From: Paraburkholderia sabiae
Lineage (GTDB): Bacteria > Pseudomonadota > Gammaproteobacteria > Burkholderiales > Burkholderiaceae
Assembly (NCBI RefSeq): GCF_030412785.1
Contig: NZ_CP125296.1
Span: 682,001 to 746,000, forward strand
Direction of reading: 5' to 3'
DNA: 64,000 nt
The notes below the pieces were generated by a model. It did no database searches, was not told where the DNA came from, and was given only the letters and a program-made list of their open reading frames with translations. Position 1 is the stretch's first letter. Every line of letters starts with the position of its first letter. This document shows positions 10,403-18,821 of this stretch, one piece after another. Position numbers and translations under genes: made by a program.

Positions 10403-10819
10403 TCATTTCGAAGCCGAAGGCGAGAGCTTCGCCAGCCCGCACGCCTGATACGCCTCCTGCTGCAACGCGCGATATTTCTTCGTCTGCGCCCGCGCGCGGT
10501 CGACGCGGAATTCGTTGCCGCCTTCGCCGCCGAGGGTCGCGTACTTCGCGAACGTCATCTGCTCGACGTAATCGTCATACGGCAGCACGGCTGCGATCTT
10601 GTCGATCGTGCACGAGCACTTGTAGACGTTGGCGAAATCGTGACCGTTCTCGTCCATGCAGCCGAGCACGTATTCCACGCGGCCTTGCGTCGGGTAGTCG
10701 TAGCCTTTGGCGGGCGGCGCAGCGTCGCTCGTTGCGTCGGCGGCCAGAGCGGAAAGCGGAATCACTGCAGCGCACGCGAACGCCGCGACAGCGAGGCGCG
10801 CGCGACAACGTGAAGTCAT
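10403..10819 (-). CDS. Small secreted cysteine-containing protein of the C1 cluster
   Basis: I do not recognise a named family. The 138-residue product has a signal peptide (MTSRCRARLAVAAFACAA..PLSALA, cleavage near residue 26) and a mature part with four Cys: VLGCMDENG, YKCSCTID and EAYQACG. The spacing suggests disulfides or metal or cofactor binding in the periplasm, not a c-type haem because no CxxCH is present. It lies 139 bases downstream of fae on the same strand. Its place between fae and the folB-like gene suggests a role with the periplasmic methanol oxidation system, but this is inference only. Confidence 0.75.
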   Translation of the reverse strand: MTSRCRARLAVAAFACAAVIPLSALAADATSDAAPPAKGYDYPTQGRVEYVLGCMDENGHDFANVYKCSCTIDKIAAVLPYDDYVEQMTFAKYATLGGEGGNEFRVDRARAQTKKYRALQQEAYQACGLAKLSPSASK

Positions 10820-10958
10820 GTCGATGCCTTTAGCGTAGGTTGTTGCATTCTTCTTCCGGGGAAAAGCGGGAGAAACACGCGCGGCGCGAGGCGCGGCGGA
10901 CTTCGACGGTCCGCCACGGCTCGCGCGCGCGGCACTGCAAGTCACGCATACATCACGC

Positions 10959-11468
10959 CTAGTTCGGTGCAAACGGGTGCGCCGCGCTGCCTTTCTTCGA
11001 CACGACTTCGGCGGCGCTCGGTTCGCCCGCTACCGCGCGCTGGAGTGCTTCGCGTGTCGCCTTGTAGTTGAACTCCTGAATCTTCTTGTCGTCGTCGGCT
11101 TCCCAGTGGATGAAGACGCCGACGCAGATGAACAGGTCGTCGGCTTCGTCCTTCGGAATCGTACCGTCTTCGACGCAATCCGCGACGGCGAGCGCCACGG
11201 CGTGCTGCGCCGGGCCGAACATCTGCACGGCCTGTTTGGCGCCCTTGATCGTCACCTTGTTGAACATCACGGTATTGGGCTTTGCCATCAGGTTCGGTGC
11301 AACGACGGCGAGCAGCGACGTGAAGCCGTCCTTGTTGTTGGTGAGCGCGTGGCAGAAAGCCGATTCGGCGGCAGAGCCACGCGGCCCGATGAGCAGATCG
11401 ATGTGAGCGACTTCGTTGCCTTCACCGATAAGCGACTCGCCTACCAGGACGCGGTTGATCTTGGCCAT
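10959..11468 (-). CDS. fae: Formaldehyde-activating enzyme
   Basis: Fae condenses formaldehyde with H4MPT to methylene-H4MPT, the entry point of the C1 oxidation pathway in the cytoplasm. The 169-residue product is the normal length and starts [28 protein letters not shown], which contains the catalytic His. The middle carries [19 protein letters not shown] strong GGAGGA lies six bases upstream of the ATG at 11468. A 134-base gap separates it from the citG-like gene, enough for its own promoter, which would fit its usual high expression. Confidence 0.97.
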   Translation of the reverse strand: MAKINRVLVGESLIGEGNEVAHIDLLIGPRGSAAESAFCHALTNNKDGFTSLLAVVAPNLMAKPNTVMFNKVTIKGAKQAVQMFGPAQHAVALAVADCVEDGTIPKDEADDLFICVGVFIHWEADDDKKIQEFNYKATREALQRAVAGEPSAAEVVSKKGSAAHPFAPN

Positions 11469-11602
11469 GCTGTTCCTCCAGTGAATTGGGTCTGTCGACG
11501 TGGGACGAACTCGCGACGCGAGGCGGCCGCCGCGCGTTTTTTGAGGGGGACGCAACGCGTTTCGGTATAACAGGAAGCGTGCCAATCGGCGGGACGGTCG
11601 GG

Positions 11603-12478
11603 TCAGGCCAGGGTATTCACGAGGCTTCGCGGGTCGAGCAGCGCGCCGACGAAGAGCGCAGCGACAGTCAGATCGGCGCTCGTGCCAGGGTTGACGCCTT
11701 GCGCCTTCAGTTCGGCATCCCATGCATCGAGTTGCGCGGCGTGCGCTTCAGGGTCCGCGAGGCGCGCCCGCGCGTGACGTTCGCGTGCCTCCCGCGTGAC
11801 ACTTTGCGCCAGCGTCGCGCCATGCTTGCGCAGTATGTGCGAGTCGGGCCACGTGCCGAGGAAGGTGAAGAACACGTCGAGCGTGCGCGCGGCGGGCGTC
11901 GTGCCGTCCGATCCGGCGAGCGCGTCGAGGCCCGCGCCGAAGATATCCGCGAAGCCGTTCGCATATTGACGCGCGATGCTGTCGCGCTCAGCGGCCAACC
12001 ACATCGCCTCGCGAAGGCCGACAGTTGGCGGCGCGTGGACCGATTGCTCGGGCGCGTCGCCTAGTCCGCCTGGATTGGCGAGCGCGATCGCCTGGTACGT
12101 GGCGCGGGCGTCTTCGACGTCGAGCGCCGACAGAACCTGTTCGACGGCGGCTTGCCAGTGTGTGGCGTCGAGCGTCGAGATGCGTTCCAGCGCGGCGGCG
12201 AGCGGCGCAACCAGCAGGACGATGCCCAGATTCGTGTTGCATCCGGCGATCTGCTGCGTGCGCGTCACGGCGTCCAGAATGCGCGTGCCGACGCGCGCGC
12301 CGCGCGCAAACAGCGCGGGCGCGGCGGCCTCGGCGCTGTCGATGAACTGCGCGGCCTGCATGCCGTGCCCCGCGCTCGCGACGCTCACGTTGCCCGGCTT
12401 CGCCGTCTCGACGTCCAGCCGGCACGCGAGCAGAAACGCGTCGCGAGCGAGCGCGAGGAGATCGTCAGCGGCCGGCAT
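11603..12478 (-). CDS. CitG-like triphosphoribosyl-dephospho-CoA synthase family protein
   Basis: The 291-residue product belongs to the CitG/MdcB family, which transfers ribosyl-type groups to dephospho-CoA. Family marks are the N-terminal [12 protein letters not shown] and the segment [19 protein letters not shown]. Homologues are regular members of bacterial H4MPT clusters, where no citrate lyase or malonate decarboxylase genes occur, so a role in making the ribose-containing side arm of H4MPT is plausible but unproven. The start at 12478 overlaps the stop of the RimK-like gene by 14 bases, implying translational coupling. Confidence 0.85.
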   Translation of the reverse strand: MPAADDLLALARDAFLLACRLDVETAKPGNVSVASAGHGMQAAQFIDSAEAAAPALFARGARVGTRILDAVTRTQQIAGCNTNLGIVLLVAPLAAALERISTLDATHWQAAVEQVLSALDVEDARATYQAIALANPGGLGDAPEQSVHAPPTVGLREAMWLAAERDSIARQYANGFADIFGAGLDALAGSDGTTPAARTLDVFFTFLGTWPDSHILRKHGATLAQSVTREARERHARARLADPEAHAAQLDAWDAELKAQGVNPGTSADLTVAALFVGALLDPRSLVNTLA

Positions 12479-13448
12479 GAAGCGGCACGACGGGTAGCGG
12501 CGGCGTGCCGCTCGCGGCGAGCTTGCGGTCGAGCAGATCGTCGACGAGCGCCGCCGCGATATCGACGGATGTCACCGATTGCAGCCCGCGCCACGCCGCG
12601 ACACCGTTCACTTCGAGCACGAGCGGCACGCCCGTCTGATCGGGCGTCGACAGATCGGGAATCAGATCGACGCCCGAGTAATCGAGGCCGAGCGCAGCTG
12701 TCGCGCGTTCGGCGAGGCTCGCAAGCGTCGGGTCGAGTTCGGCCGGTTCGCAGAGCGCGCCGCGCGCGACGTTGTGAATCCAGCCGCGTTCACCCGTTCG
12801 CCGCATCGCAGCAACCGCACGGCCGCCGATCACGAGCACGCGCCAGTCGTAGCTTCGCTGCCGCGTACGCGCACTGCCGACATAGCGCTGCAGATACGCC
12901 ACCCCGCTATAACTGCGCAACGGCGGCAGCGGCTTCAACGCACCCGTCGCCGTGTTCGCGCCGAGGCGCCGCAAGCCCTTGCCTTGCGAGCCGAACAGCG
13001 GCTTCATCACGACCTGGCGCGCGGCAGCCGTCTCACGCATCAGCACGCGCTGCGCAAACGCCGCCGATTCCGTCGCCCACGCAGGCGGCGTCGGCACGCC
13101 CGCGCGATGCAGCAGAAAGCTGGTCATCGACTTGTCGACGCTGCGCTCGATCGCGCGTGCGTCGTTGTAGACGGGCACGCCGCATTCGCGCAGCGCGTGC
13201 AGGATGCCGAGCCGCAGCGTGACCTGTTCGAACGTGCCGCCCGCGATGCCGCGCACGAACACCGCGTCGGGCAGGTCGCGCGCAAAGCCGGGAATCGCGA
13301 GACCGTACGGCGACGACGATGTATCGATGCGGCACGCGGCGAGATCGACGCAGCGCGCCTCGACGCCGCGCGCACGGAATGCCTTTTTCAACCGGCCCGT
13401 GTGCCAGCCGGTTTCGTCCGTCATGATCGCGACGCGCAGATCGCTCAT
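12465..13448 (-). CDS. RimK-like ATP-grasp ligase of the H4MPT cluster
   Basis: This 327-residue protein is an ATP-grasp enzyme of the RimK/MptN group. Features are the N-terminal preATP-grasp strand (LRVAIMTDETGWHT), VVMKPLFGSQGKGLRRLG for ATP binding, and the metal and ATP site LDYSGVDLIPD followed by VPLVLEVNGVAAWRGLQ. Archaeal MptN adds glutamate to the H4MPT side chain; a similar ligase reaction is inferred here. Its ATG overlaps the mch stop by four bases (ATGA) and its own end overlaps citG, so the genes are coupled in one operon. Confidence 0.87.
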   Translation of the reverse strand: MSDLRVAIMTDETGWHTGRLKKAFRARGVEARCVDLAACRIDTSSSPYGLAIPGFARDLPDAVFVRGIAGGTFEQVTLRLGILHALRECGVPVYNDARAIERSVDKSMTSFLLHRAGVPTPPAWATESAAFAQRVLMRETAAARQVVMKPLFGSQGKGLRRLGANTATGALKPLPPLRSYSGVAYLQRYVGSARTRQRSYDWRVLVIGGRAVAAMRRTGERGWIHNVARGALCEPAELDPTLASLAERATAALGLDYSGVDLIPDLSTPDQTGVPLVLEVNGVAAWRGLQSVTSVDIAAALVDDLLDRKLAASGTPPLPVVPLHAGR

Positions 13449-14548
13449 GGCGCCCCCGGTCCCGTGACGCCGGGTGTCGTCGATCCGGCGGCTGGCTCGT
13501 CGTTCGCGACGAACGTGTCGCCCTGCCAGAGCGCGTGCAGCAACGCCGCATCGAGCCTGCCGCCGCGATACGTCATGCCGCTTTCCAGGCTGCTCGCCCA
13601 CACTTCGGCGGGCGCGAACAGCGACGGATCGATCTGATAGAAGTCGTAGTTGAACGACGCGAAAATCTCCGCGAACGGCCGCCCGTAGTCGCGCGAATTC
13701 GACGACGGCAACTCCGCCGCGAGCCTTCGCGCGACGGCGTCGCTGCGCACGGTCAGATGCACGCGTCCGCCGTAGAGGATCGCGTCGTTGGTGCGGCCCA
13801 TCGCGGCGAGTCCATCGGGCGCGGGCGGCGGCAGCGGCGCGGTGCCGCTCGCTTCGACGATCTCGCCGAGCGGCACGCCGAGCACATGCGTCTTGTGCAG
13901 CGCAACTTCGACCACGCGCGCGACGACCTGCACCGTGCCCGCGACAGACTGTGTCGGCGTGACGATCACCGTCAACCGTTCAGGCGCGAGGCCGCAATCG
14001 CCGGCGATTTTTTCGAGCACGACTTGCGGCGGCGCCTGCCCGACTTCCATCACGAGCACGCCCGCATCGTGACGATCGCGATAACCGAGTTCGTCGAACA
14101 ATGTCTCTTTGCCGGCGAGCGCGCGCGCCGGTCCCGAGCCGAGCGAGAAGAACTTCTTGCCGTTGTTCTGCTCTTTGCTCGCGGACAGGCTCCACCCCGC
14201 GTACTGGCTGCCCAGACACGCAAGCACGGGCGAGGCCGTGTGCACGTCGATCATCGTCGGCCAGAGCGGCTCGTGTTCGGCGCTGATGCGCGTCTCGATG
14301 CGGCTTAAGCCGCCCATGCAGATGCGCGCGATCGTCACGCCTGCTTCGACACAGCCCGGCGACGCGATGCCCGCATCGACAATCGTCGGCCCGAACGCGT
14401 GACGCAACGACGCGATGCGCAGTCGCGCGGCATCCGCCAGCAATTGCGCGACGAGCGGCGCGGCGAGCGCGTTGACGCTGGGCGCGTCGCGGGCGATGGG
14501 CGGCGGCGCGTTGCCGTCATGTTCAGCCGTGGGAGTCGACGAGTTCAT
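13445..14548 (-). CDS. mch: Methenyl-H4MPT cyclohydrolase
   Basis: Mch hydrolyses methenyl-H4MPT to formyl-H4MPT in the C1 oxidation pathway. The 367-residue product carries the family segments VDAGIASPGCVEAGVTIARICMGGL (residues about 55-80), QYAGWSLS, FFSLGSGPARALAGKE and AILYGGRVHLTVR. Its length is somewhat above the roughly 320-residue norm because of a C-terminal tail rich in Pro/Gly. The start at 14548 overlaps the end of the upstream ATP-grasp gene by 26 bases. Confidence 0.95.
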   Translation of the reverse strand: MNSSTPTAEHDGNAPPPIARDAPSVNALAAPLVAQLLADAARLRIASLRHAFGPTIVDAGIASPGCVEAGVTIARICMGGLSRIETRISAEHEPLWPTMIDVHTASPVLACLGSQYAGWSLSASKEQNNGKKFFSLGSGPARALAGKETLFDELGYRDRHDAGVLVMEVGQAPPQVVLEKIAGDCGLAPERLTVIVTPTQSVAGTVQVVARVVEVALHKTHVLGVPLGEIVEASGTAPLPPPAPDGLAAMGRTNDAILYGGRVHLTVRSDAVARRLAAELPSSNSRDYGRPFAEIFASFNYDFYQIDPSLFAPAEVWASSLESGMTYRGGRLDAALLHALWQGDTFVANDEPAAGSTTPGVTGPGAP

Positions 14549-15746
14549 GGGCAGGTTCGGTGCTGGTTTCGATGCGTTGCGAAAGGCGCTGCGTATGACG
14601 TTGCAGTTCGTGCATGAGGGCGGCGCGCGGCGCGCCTGCATTCAACGTCACGAGCACGGTGCAGACGGGCTGGCCCGCTTCGATGCGCGCGCCCGCATTC
14701 GGAATGTCGTGGCAGACGGGATCGACGAAGAGCGCGTCGCTGAAACGGCGCGTGACCGTGAATGCTTTCGACGCAAACACGACCTGTTGTGCGGCGCGGC
14801 ATTGCGGCACGCCGACGTGCGCGGGCGGCAGGCGGTCATGCAGGCAGGCGTCGATATGCAGCGCGAGCAGGCCGCGCGGCCATACGTCGCGCCATGCGCG
14901 TTCGTACAAGGCCATCGTCGATGAAGGCCGCGCGTTCACTTCGAGCACGTGGATCGTGTCGCCGTCGAGCAAAAAATCGAGGCTGTTCAGTCCGACGAGA
15001 TTCGCGCGCGCCGTGATCGAACGTACGGCGCGATCGATCTGTTGCGCGACAGGCGCGGGCAGATCGACGGGACCGAGCGAGCCCGCGTGCAGATACGGCA
15101 GCGCGTCGCTCGCGATATGAAGCTGTTCCGCGTAGCCGATCACACGCGCCTCGCGCTGCGCAGCGACGAAGAGCGCGGACATCGGCAGTCCATTGCTGAT
15201 GCGCTGGAAGTAGCCGCCTTGCGCGCCGGTCTGCACGGCTGGCTGGATGTGCGTGCCGCCGCAGCCATCGGCGGCTTTGTGCAGCCAGCCTTCGGGTATC
15301 GCGGGACGCTCGAACGCGACTTCGGGATGCGCTATCCCCAACTCGTCGAGTAATGCAAAGAAGCGAAGCGGATCGCGCACGGCCGCCGTCGCATCGGCAT
15401 CGTTGCCGATCAGGCGCGGCAGTCTCGGCGTTTCGTGCAGCCAGCCGATATGCGGCTCGATTCCGCTGCCCGTCACATATCCGGTCAGGCGCGGCAATCG
15501 CGCGACGCGTTCGAGCGCAGCGTGCAGTTTGTCGCGATCGATCGACAGACCGCTACCGCCCGTATCGAGCCACAGCTTCGCGTAACGGCGCGTGTCGCGG
15601 TCGCCGAACAGATCCAGCGCGGCGACCTGATAACCCGCCTGCGCGGCGGACTGCGCGAGCAGGCGCGCCGACAACCCCGCCACAGCGATGAACGGGGCGG
15701 AAGTGGACGGGTGCGAGCGGCTGCCGCTTGCGGACATCGCCGGCAT
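14523..15746 (-). CDS. ATP-grasp protein of the H4MPT cluster (Orf5-type)
   Basis: The 407-residue product is an ATP-grasp family protein of the kind conserved between mch and mtdB in methylotroph H4MPT clusters (known as orf5 in Methylobacterium). It opens with a Rossmann-like strand (FIAVAGLSARLLAQSAAQAGYQVAALD), has the flexible Gly-rich DGCGGTHIQP, and the catalytic LLDGDTIHVLEVNARPSSTMALYE. The substrate is unknown; a ligase step in cofactor synthesis is the usual proposal. It lies 18 bases downstream of mtdB's stop on the same strand. Confidence 0.85.
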   Translation of the reverse strand: MPAMSASGSRSHPSTSAPFIAVAGLSARLLAQSAAQAGYQVAALDLFGDRDTRRYAKLWLDTGGSGLSIDRDKLHAALERVARLPRLTGYVTGSGIEPHIGWLHETPRLPRLIGNDADATAAVRDPLRFFALLDELGIAHPEVAFERPAIPEGWLHKAADGCGGTHIQPAVQTGAQGGYFQRISNGLPMSALFVAAQREARVIGYAEQLHIASDALPYLHAGSLGPVDLPAPVAQQIDRAVRSITARANLVGLNSLDFLLDGDTIHVLEVNARPSSTMALYERAWRDVWPRGLLALHIDACLHDRLPPAHVGVPQCRAAQQVVFASKAFTVTRRFSDALFVDPVCHDIPNAGARIEAGQPVCTVLVTLNAGAPRAALMHELQRHTQRLSQRIETSTEPAHELVDSHG

Positions 15747-15764
15747 GTGACGCCTCGCTGTGCG

Positions 15765-16691
15765 CTAGCTGCGTTCGGCGACGACGGCGCGCGCTTCGTC
15801 GAACGCTTCCGTGAAGCCGAGATACGAGGGCTTGCCGGCCGTGCGCATCCGCGTGAACAGCCGATGCTCGACCTGGTACTTCACGTTGCCGATCGCGAGC
15901 GCGCCGATACCGGTCGCGTCGGGACGCACGGCGCCCGCGAGCGGCTTGCCGTCATCCATCACGTTGACGCCCGCGATGCCTTCGGGCGGCACGGCGTTGA
16001 CGTCGGCGGCGATCAGCAGGCGCGGCGCCTGCGCGAGATCGGCGGCGCTCATCACCTGAACGCCGGCCGCCACTGTCGCGAAGACGATATCGGCGTGTGC
16101 GAGCGCGGCATGCAGCGTTTGCGACGTACCCGTGCCGACGCCGGACGTCTTGATGCCGAAGCGTTCGTCGACATCGTGGCTCGCGCGCTCGGCGCGCGCC
16201 GGGTCGGAATGGCTCGCGATCGTCACATGCGCGCCGAGCGTCGCGGCAATCGCCGCCGTCACGCGTCCCACCGCGCCCGTGCCGCCGAGTATGAGCACAT
16301 GCTTGTCCTTCAGTTCTTCGCCGTACTGCGCCTTGAGATGATGCTCGACCAGCGCGACGAGCGCCCCAGATGTCGTGTAGGCGCCGCTCGGATCGGCGAA
16401 TACGGAGACTTCGAACGGCGGCACCATCGCTTCGCGCGCGCGGTCGAGCATGTCGGCGGCGAGCATCACGTCGCGTCCGCCGATGAAAATGCCCGTGCGC
16501 GACACGCCTTTCGGGCCGCGCGAAAAAATCGCGTCCTGAGTGAGCTGCACGACGTTGCGCACGTCGACGTCGCAGTAAGGCACGAGAATCTGATAGCCGG
16601 CGTCGGCGGCCATGTTGACGTCGAAGGGGCTCATCTGCGGCGTCGGGGTGAACATGTGCAGGATGTAGGGCCTTTCAGTGGTTTGGGACAT
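15765..16691 (-). CDS. mtdB: NAD(P)-dependent methylene-H4MPT dehydrogenase
   Basis: MtdB oxidises methylene-H4MPT to methenyl-H4MPT, between Fae and Mch. The 308-residue product starts with YILHMFTPTPQMSPFDVNMA, typical of the Mtd family, and has a Rossmann dinucleotide site HVLILGGTGAVGRVTAAIAA near residue 130. Length is right for the family. An 87-base gap separates it from the broken beta-RFAP synthase gene upstream. Confidence 0.95.
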   Translation of the reverse strand: MSQTTERPYILHMFTPTPQMSPFDVNMAADAGYQILVPYCDVDVRNVVQLTQDAIFSRGPKGVSRTGIFIGGRDVMLAADMLDRAREAMVPPFEVSVFADPSGAYTTSGALVALVEHHLKAQYGEELKDKHVLILGGTGAVGRVTAAIAATLGAHVTIASHSDPARAERASHDVDERFGIKTSGVGTGTSQTLHAALAHADIVFATVAAGVQVMSAADLAQAPRLLIAADVNAVPPEGIAGVNVMDDGKPLAGAVRPDATGIGALAIGNVKYQVEHRLFTRMRTAGKPSYLGFTEAFDEARAVVAERS

Positions 16692-16778
16692 GGCTCGGCT
16701 CTTTCGTAGTCAATATGGGGCGGGCGCGAGGGGCTGGCGCGGGGATGCGGTACGTCGGCGGATAGGCGGGCATCCGGC

Positions 16779-17817
16779 TCATTGCGCGTCGTGGCCGAAG
16801 CGCGGTTGCTGGACGGCGTAATAGCGCGCGCCGCAATTGCGGCCGCGCGTCACGGAACAGACGATGCCGGGGAATGCGCGCGTCGCGGCGCGGGCTGCTG
16901 CGAGGGCGTCGTCGGCATGGCGAGAGCTTTGCACGAACGCGAAGCCCGTCGGGCCCCACGAGCTTTGTCCGACGCCTGCCGTCTGGTTCGTCGCGATCGC
17001 CTGCATCGCGGCCGCGACGGCGGGGCTCGAATAGACGCCGCCCTGCACGGGCGCGAAGTATTCGCCGATCGACTGCTGGATCGTGCTGACGCCCGCGGCG
17101 AACGCGTCGAAGTCGCCTTGCGCCATGCCGGGCAGTACGCGCATCAGCAACTGATGGCAAACGTCGGCGGCGAGCGTTTGGGGAAACGGCGGCAATGCGG
17201 CCAGGCCGCGCTTCTCTTCGTCGCCGTGCAGACCTTCGCGCGTGGTGTCGTCGATCAGCACGATGCGCCAGTCGTCGGGAAACGGCTGGCGCGCGAGCAT
17301 CGGCGGCAGTGTGGCGGTGATTTTCGACGCGGCGCCCCGACCGCCGTCGACGATCAGCCCGCCATGATCGAAACCGAGCACGCCGATACCCGAACGCGCG
17401 CCGCGTCCGAGCCGTTGCGCGAGTTCCGCCGTCGTCGCCGCGATGCCGACGAGCCGCGCGTACGCAGTGCCGACCGCGAGCGCGAGTTGCGTGCCCGAAC
17501 CGATCCCGCAATGCGCGCGCTGCCTGTTCGACTTCGATCGAGACGGGCGGTCCGCCATACGCGTCGTGCAGCAGATCGAGATAACGTTCGATGCGCTCCT
17601 GTTGCGCGTCGCTGGTGGCGCCGTCGACCTGCGCGTCGTCGGCGGGGCGCGCGGTGACGCGCGTGCCGCATCCTTCGATGACGATGCCGATACTGCCGAA
17701 CGCGCGTCCGAGCGATCCGCCGGGATCGAGAAAACCCATGTGCAGCCGGCCGGGCGCTTCGACGGTGATCGCCGAGATGGCAGGCAGTGTCGACGTGCGT
17801 TCGGATGACATCGGCAT
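16779..17817 (-). pseudogene. Beta-ribofuranosylaminobenzene 5'-phosphate synthase, frame broken
   Basis: Beta-RFAP synthase makes the first committed intermediate of H4MPT from PRPP and p-aminobenzoate. The N-terminal part reads from an ATG at 17817 (ITVEAPGRLHMGFLDPGGSLG, a GHMP-like start) to about 17515. The family then continues in another frame with HCGIGSGTQLALAVGTAYARL, GVLGFDHGGLIVDGGRG and GGVYSSPAVAAAMQAIATNQTAGVGQSSWGPTGFAFV-like sequence, ending at 16779. Skipping one base near 17512-17520, in a GCGCGC stretch, would join the two. Because the rest of the pathway is intact, a sequencing or assembly error is as likely as a real mutation. Confidence 0.88.
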
Positions 17818-18005
17818 GCGATAGCTTCCTTGTCGAATCGTGTAGGCGTGAGCGCGGCCAGGCGACGTGGCAGGTCAACTGGCGCGGCGGCGTCATTCGA
17901 CGTCAGGCAAGAGCCGTACCACGCACAGCGCGACGCGGCGCGCGCGGCATCGCGTGTGAGATGCGGCACAGCGCGAGCCGCTGCCGCGACGGGATGTCAC
18001 TCAGT

Positions 18006-18044
18006 GGCATCAAGCAGCGGCATCAAGCAGCAGCATCAAGCAGC
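18006..18044. repeat. Short tandem repeat, 3 x 13 bp
   Basis: Three adjacent units of GGCATCAAGCAGC (the third begins AG) lie in the 248-base gap between the pterin dehydratase-like gene and the beta-RFAP synthase gene. I see no gene in this gap. Confidence 0.9.
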
Positions 18045-18065
18045 AGCATGTCGCGAACGCTGAAG

Positions 18066-18452
18066 TCAGCTTTTCGGCGCGTCGTACTTGATATAGCGGA
18101 AGCGCTGATCGTCGGCGGGCGTGCCTTCGAGCGGGCCGCCTTCCTTGCCCGGCTGCCACTGGATCACTTCCTCGATCTTGCGCGCGAGCGCGAAGTCCTT
18201 GTCGGTGATGCCCTTCGCCGTATGCGTCTTCAGCTTCACGACGACGAACGCGTACGAGACGGTCAGATCCGGGTGATGCCACGCGGCTTCCGCCAGATGG
18301 CCGACGGTGTTCACCACCATCAGCGTGCCTTTCCAGCTTTCCGTGCGGTACTTGCGCCGCAGCCAGCCGTCTTCGAGATACCAGTACTGCAACGGACCTT
18401 CGAGTTTCTTCTGGACTTCCTCGTCGGAATACACCTGTTCGCTTTGCGTCAT
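18066..18452 (-). CDS. Pterin-4a-carbinolamine dehydratase-like protein
   Basis: The 128-residue product belongs to the PCD/DCoH family: the core shows AEAAWHHPDLTVSYAFVVV and KLKTHTAKGITDKDFALARKIEEV, with the His-His-Pro active-site block. Classical PCD recycles tetrahydrobiopterin after aromatic hydroxylases; homologues linked to H4MPT genes probably act on an H4MPT-related pterin. It heads the minus-strand H4MPT gene set and is divergent from xoxF. A GGAGG lies seven bases upstream of the ATG at 18452. Confidence 0.88.
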   Translation of the reverse strand: MTQSEQVYSDEEVQKKLEGPLQYWYLEDGWLRRKYRTESWKGTLMVVNTVGHLAEAAWHHPDLTVSYAFVVVKLKTHTAKGITDKDFALARKIEEVIQWQPGKEGGPLEGTPADDQRFRYIKYDAPKS

Positions 18453-18821
18453 GACGAACCTCCGCTCGTGTCGTTAGAGGGGAATCGCATAGCACGCCGT
18501 GCGTCGCTATGCGCCTTGCAAACCGGGCGCTGCCGCGCGCTCCGCTGCGCCTGCCGTGCGCCGTCCTGCGAATTGCGTATCTGACACAGTATGTCCCGCC
18601 GCACGTCGCGAAGCGCAACACGTTGACGCCGGAAGGCCGTCTGGCAGCACGCGCACGCGACCGGCATGGAATATGCGATCCGCCGTCATACGCATGGGCC
18701 GGACAATGGATCCGGCGCAGCAAAGGCGTTACCTGCATCCAGAGGCGCGGCTGGAGCGACCCGGTAGCGTGTCATCGGTAACTGGACGGTTTCAACCAGT
18801 ATCACCCATTCTGGAGGAGAC
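18453..18821. promoter_or_regulatory. Divergent promoter region between H4MPT genes and xoxF
   Basis: These 369 bases separate the divergent pterin dehydratase-like gene and xoxF, so both main transcripts of the methylotrophy island must begin here. The right end has the xoxF ribosome site GGAGGAGAC. I see no gene and no promoter I would defend by eye. It is the place to look for regulation of xoxF by lanthanides or methanol. Confidence 0.5.
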
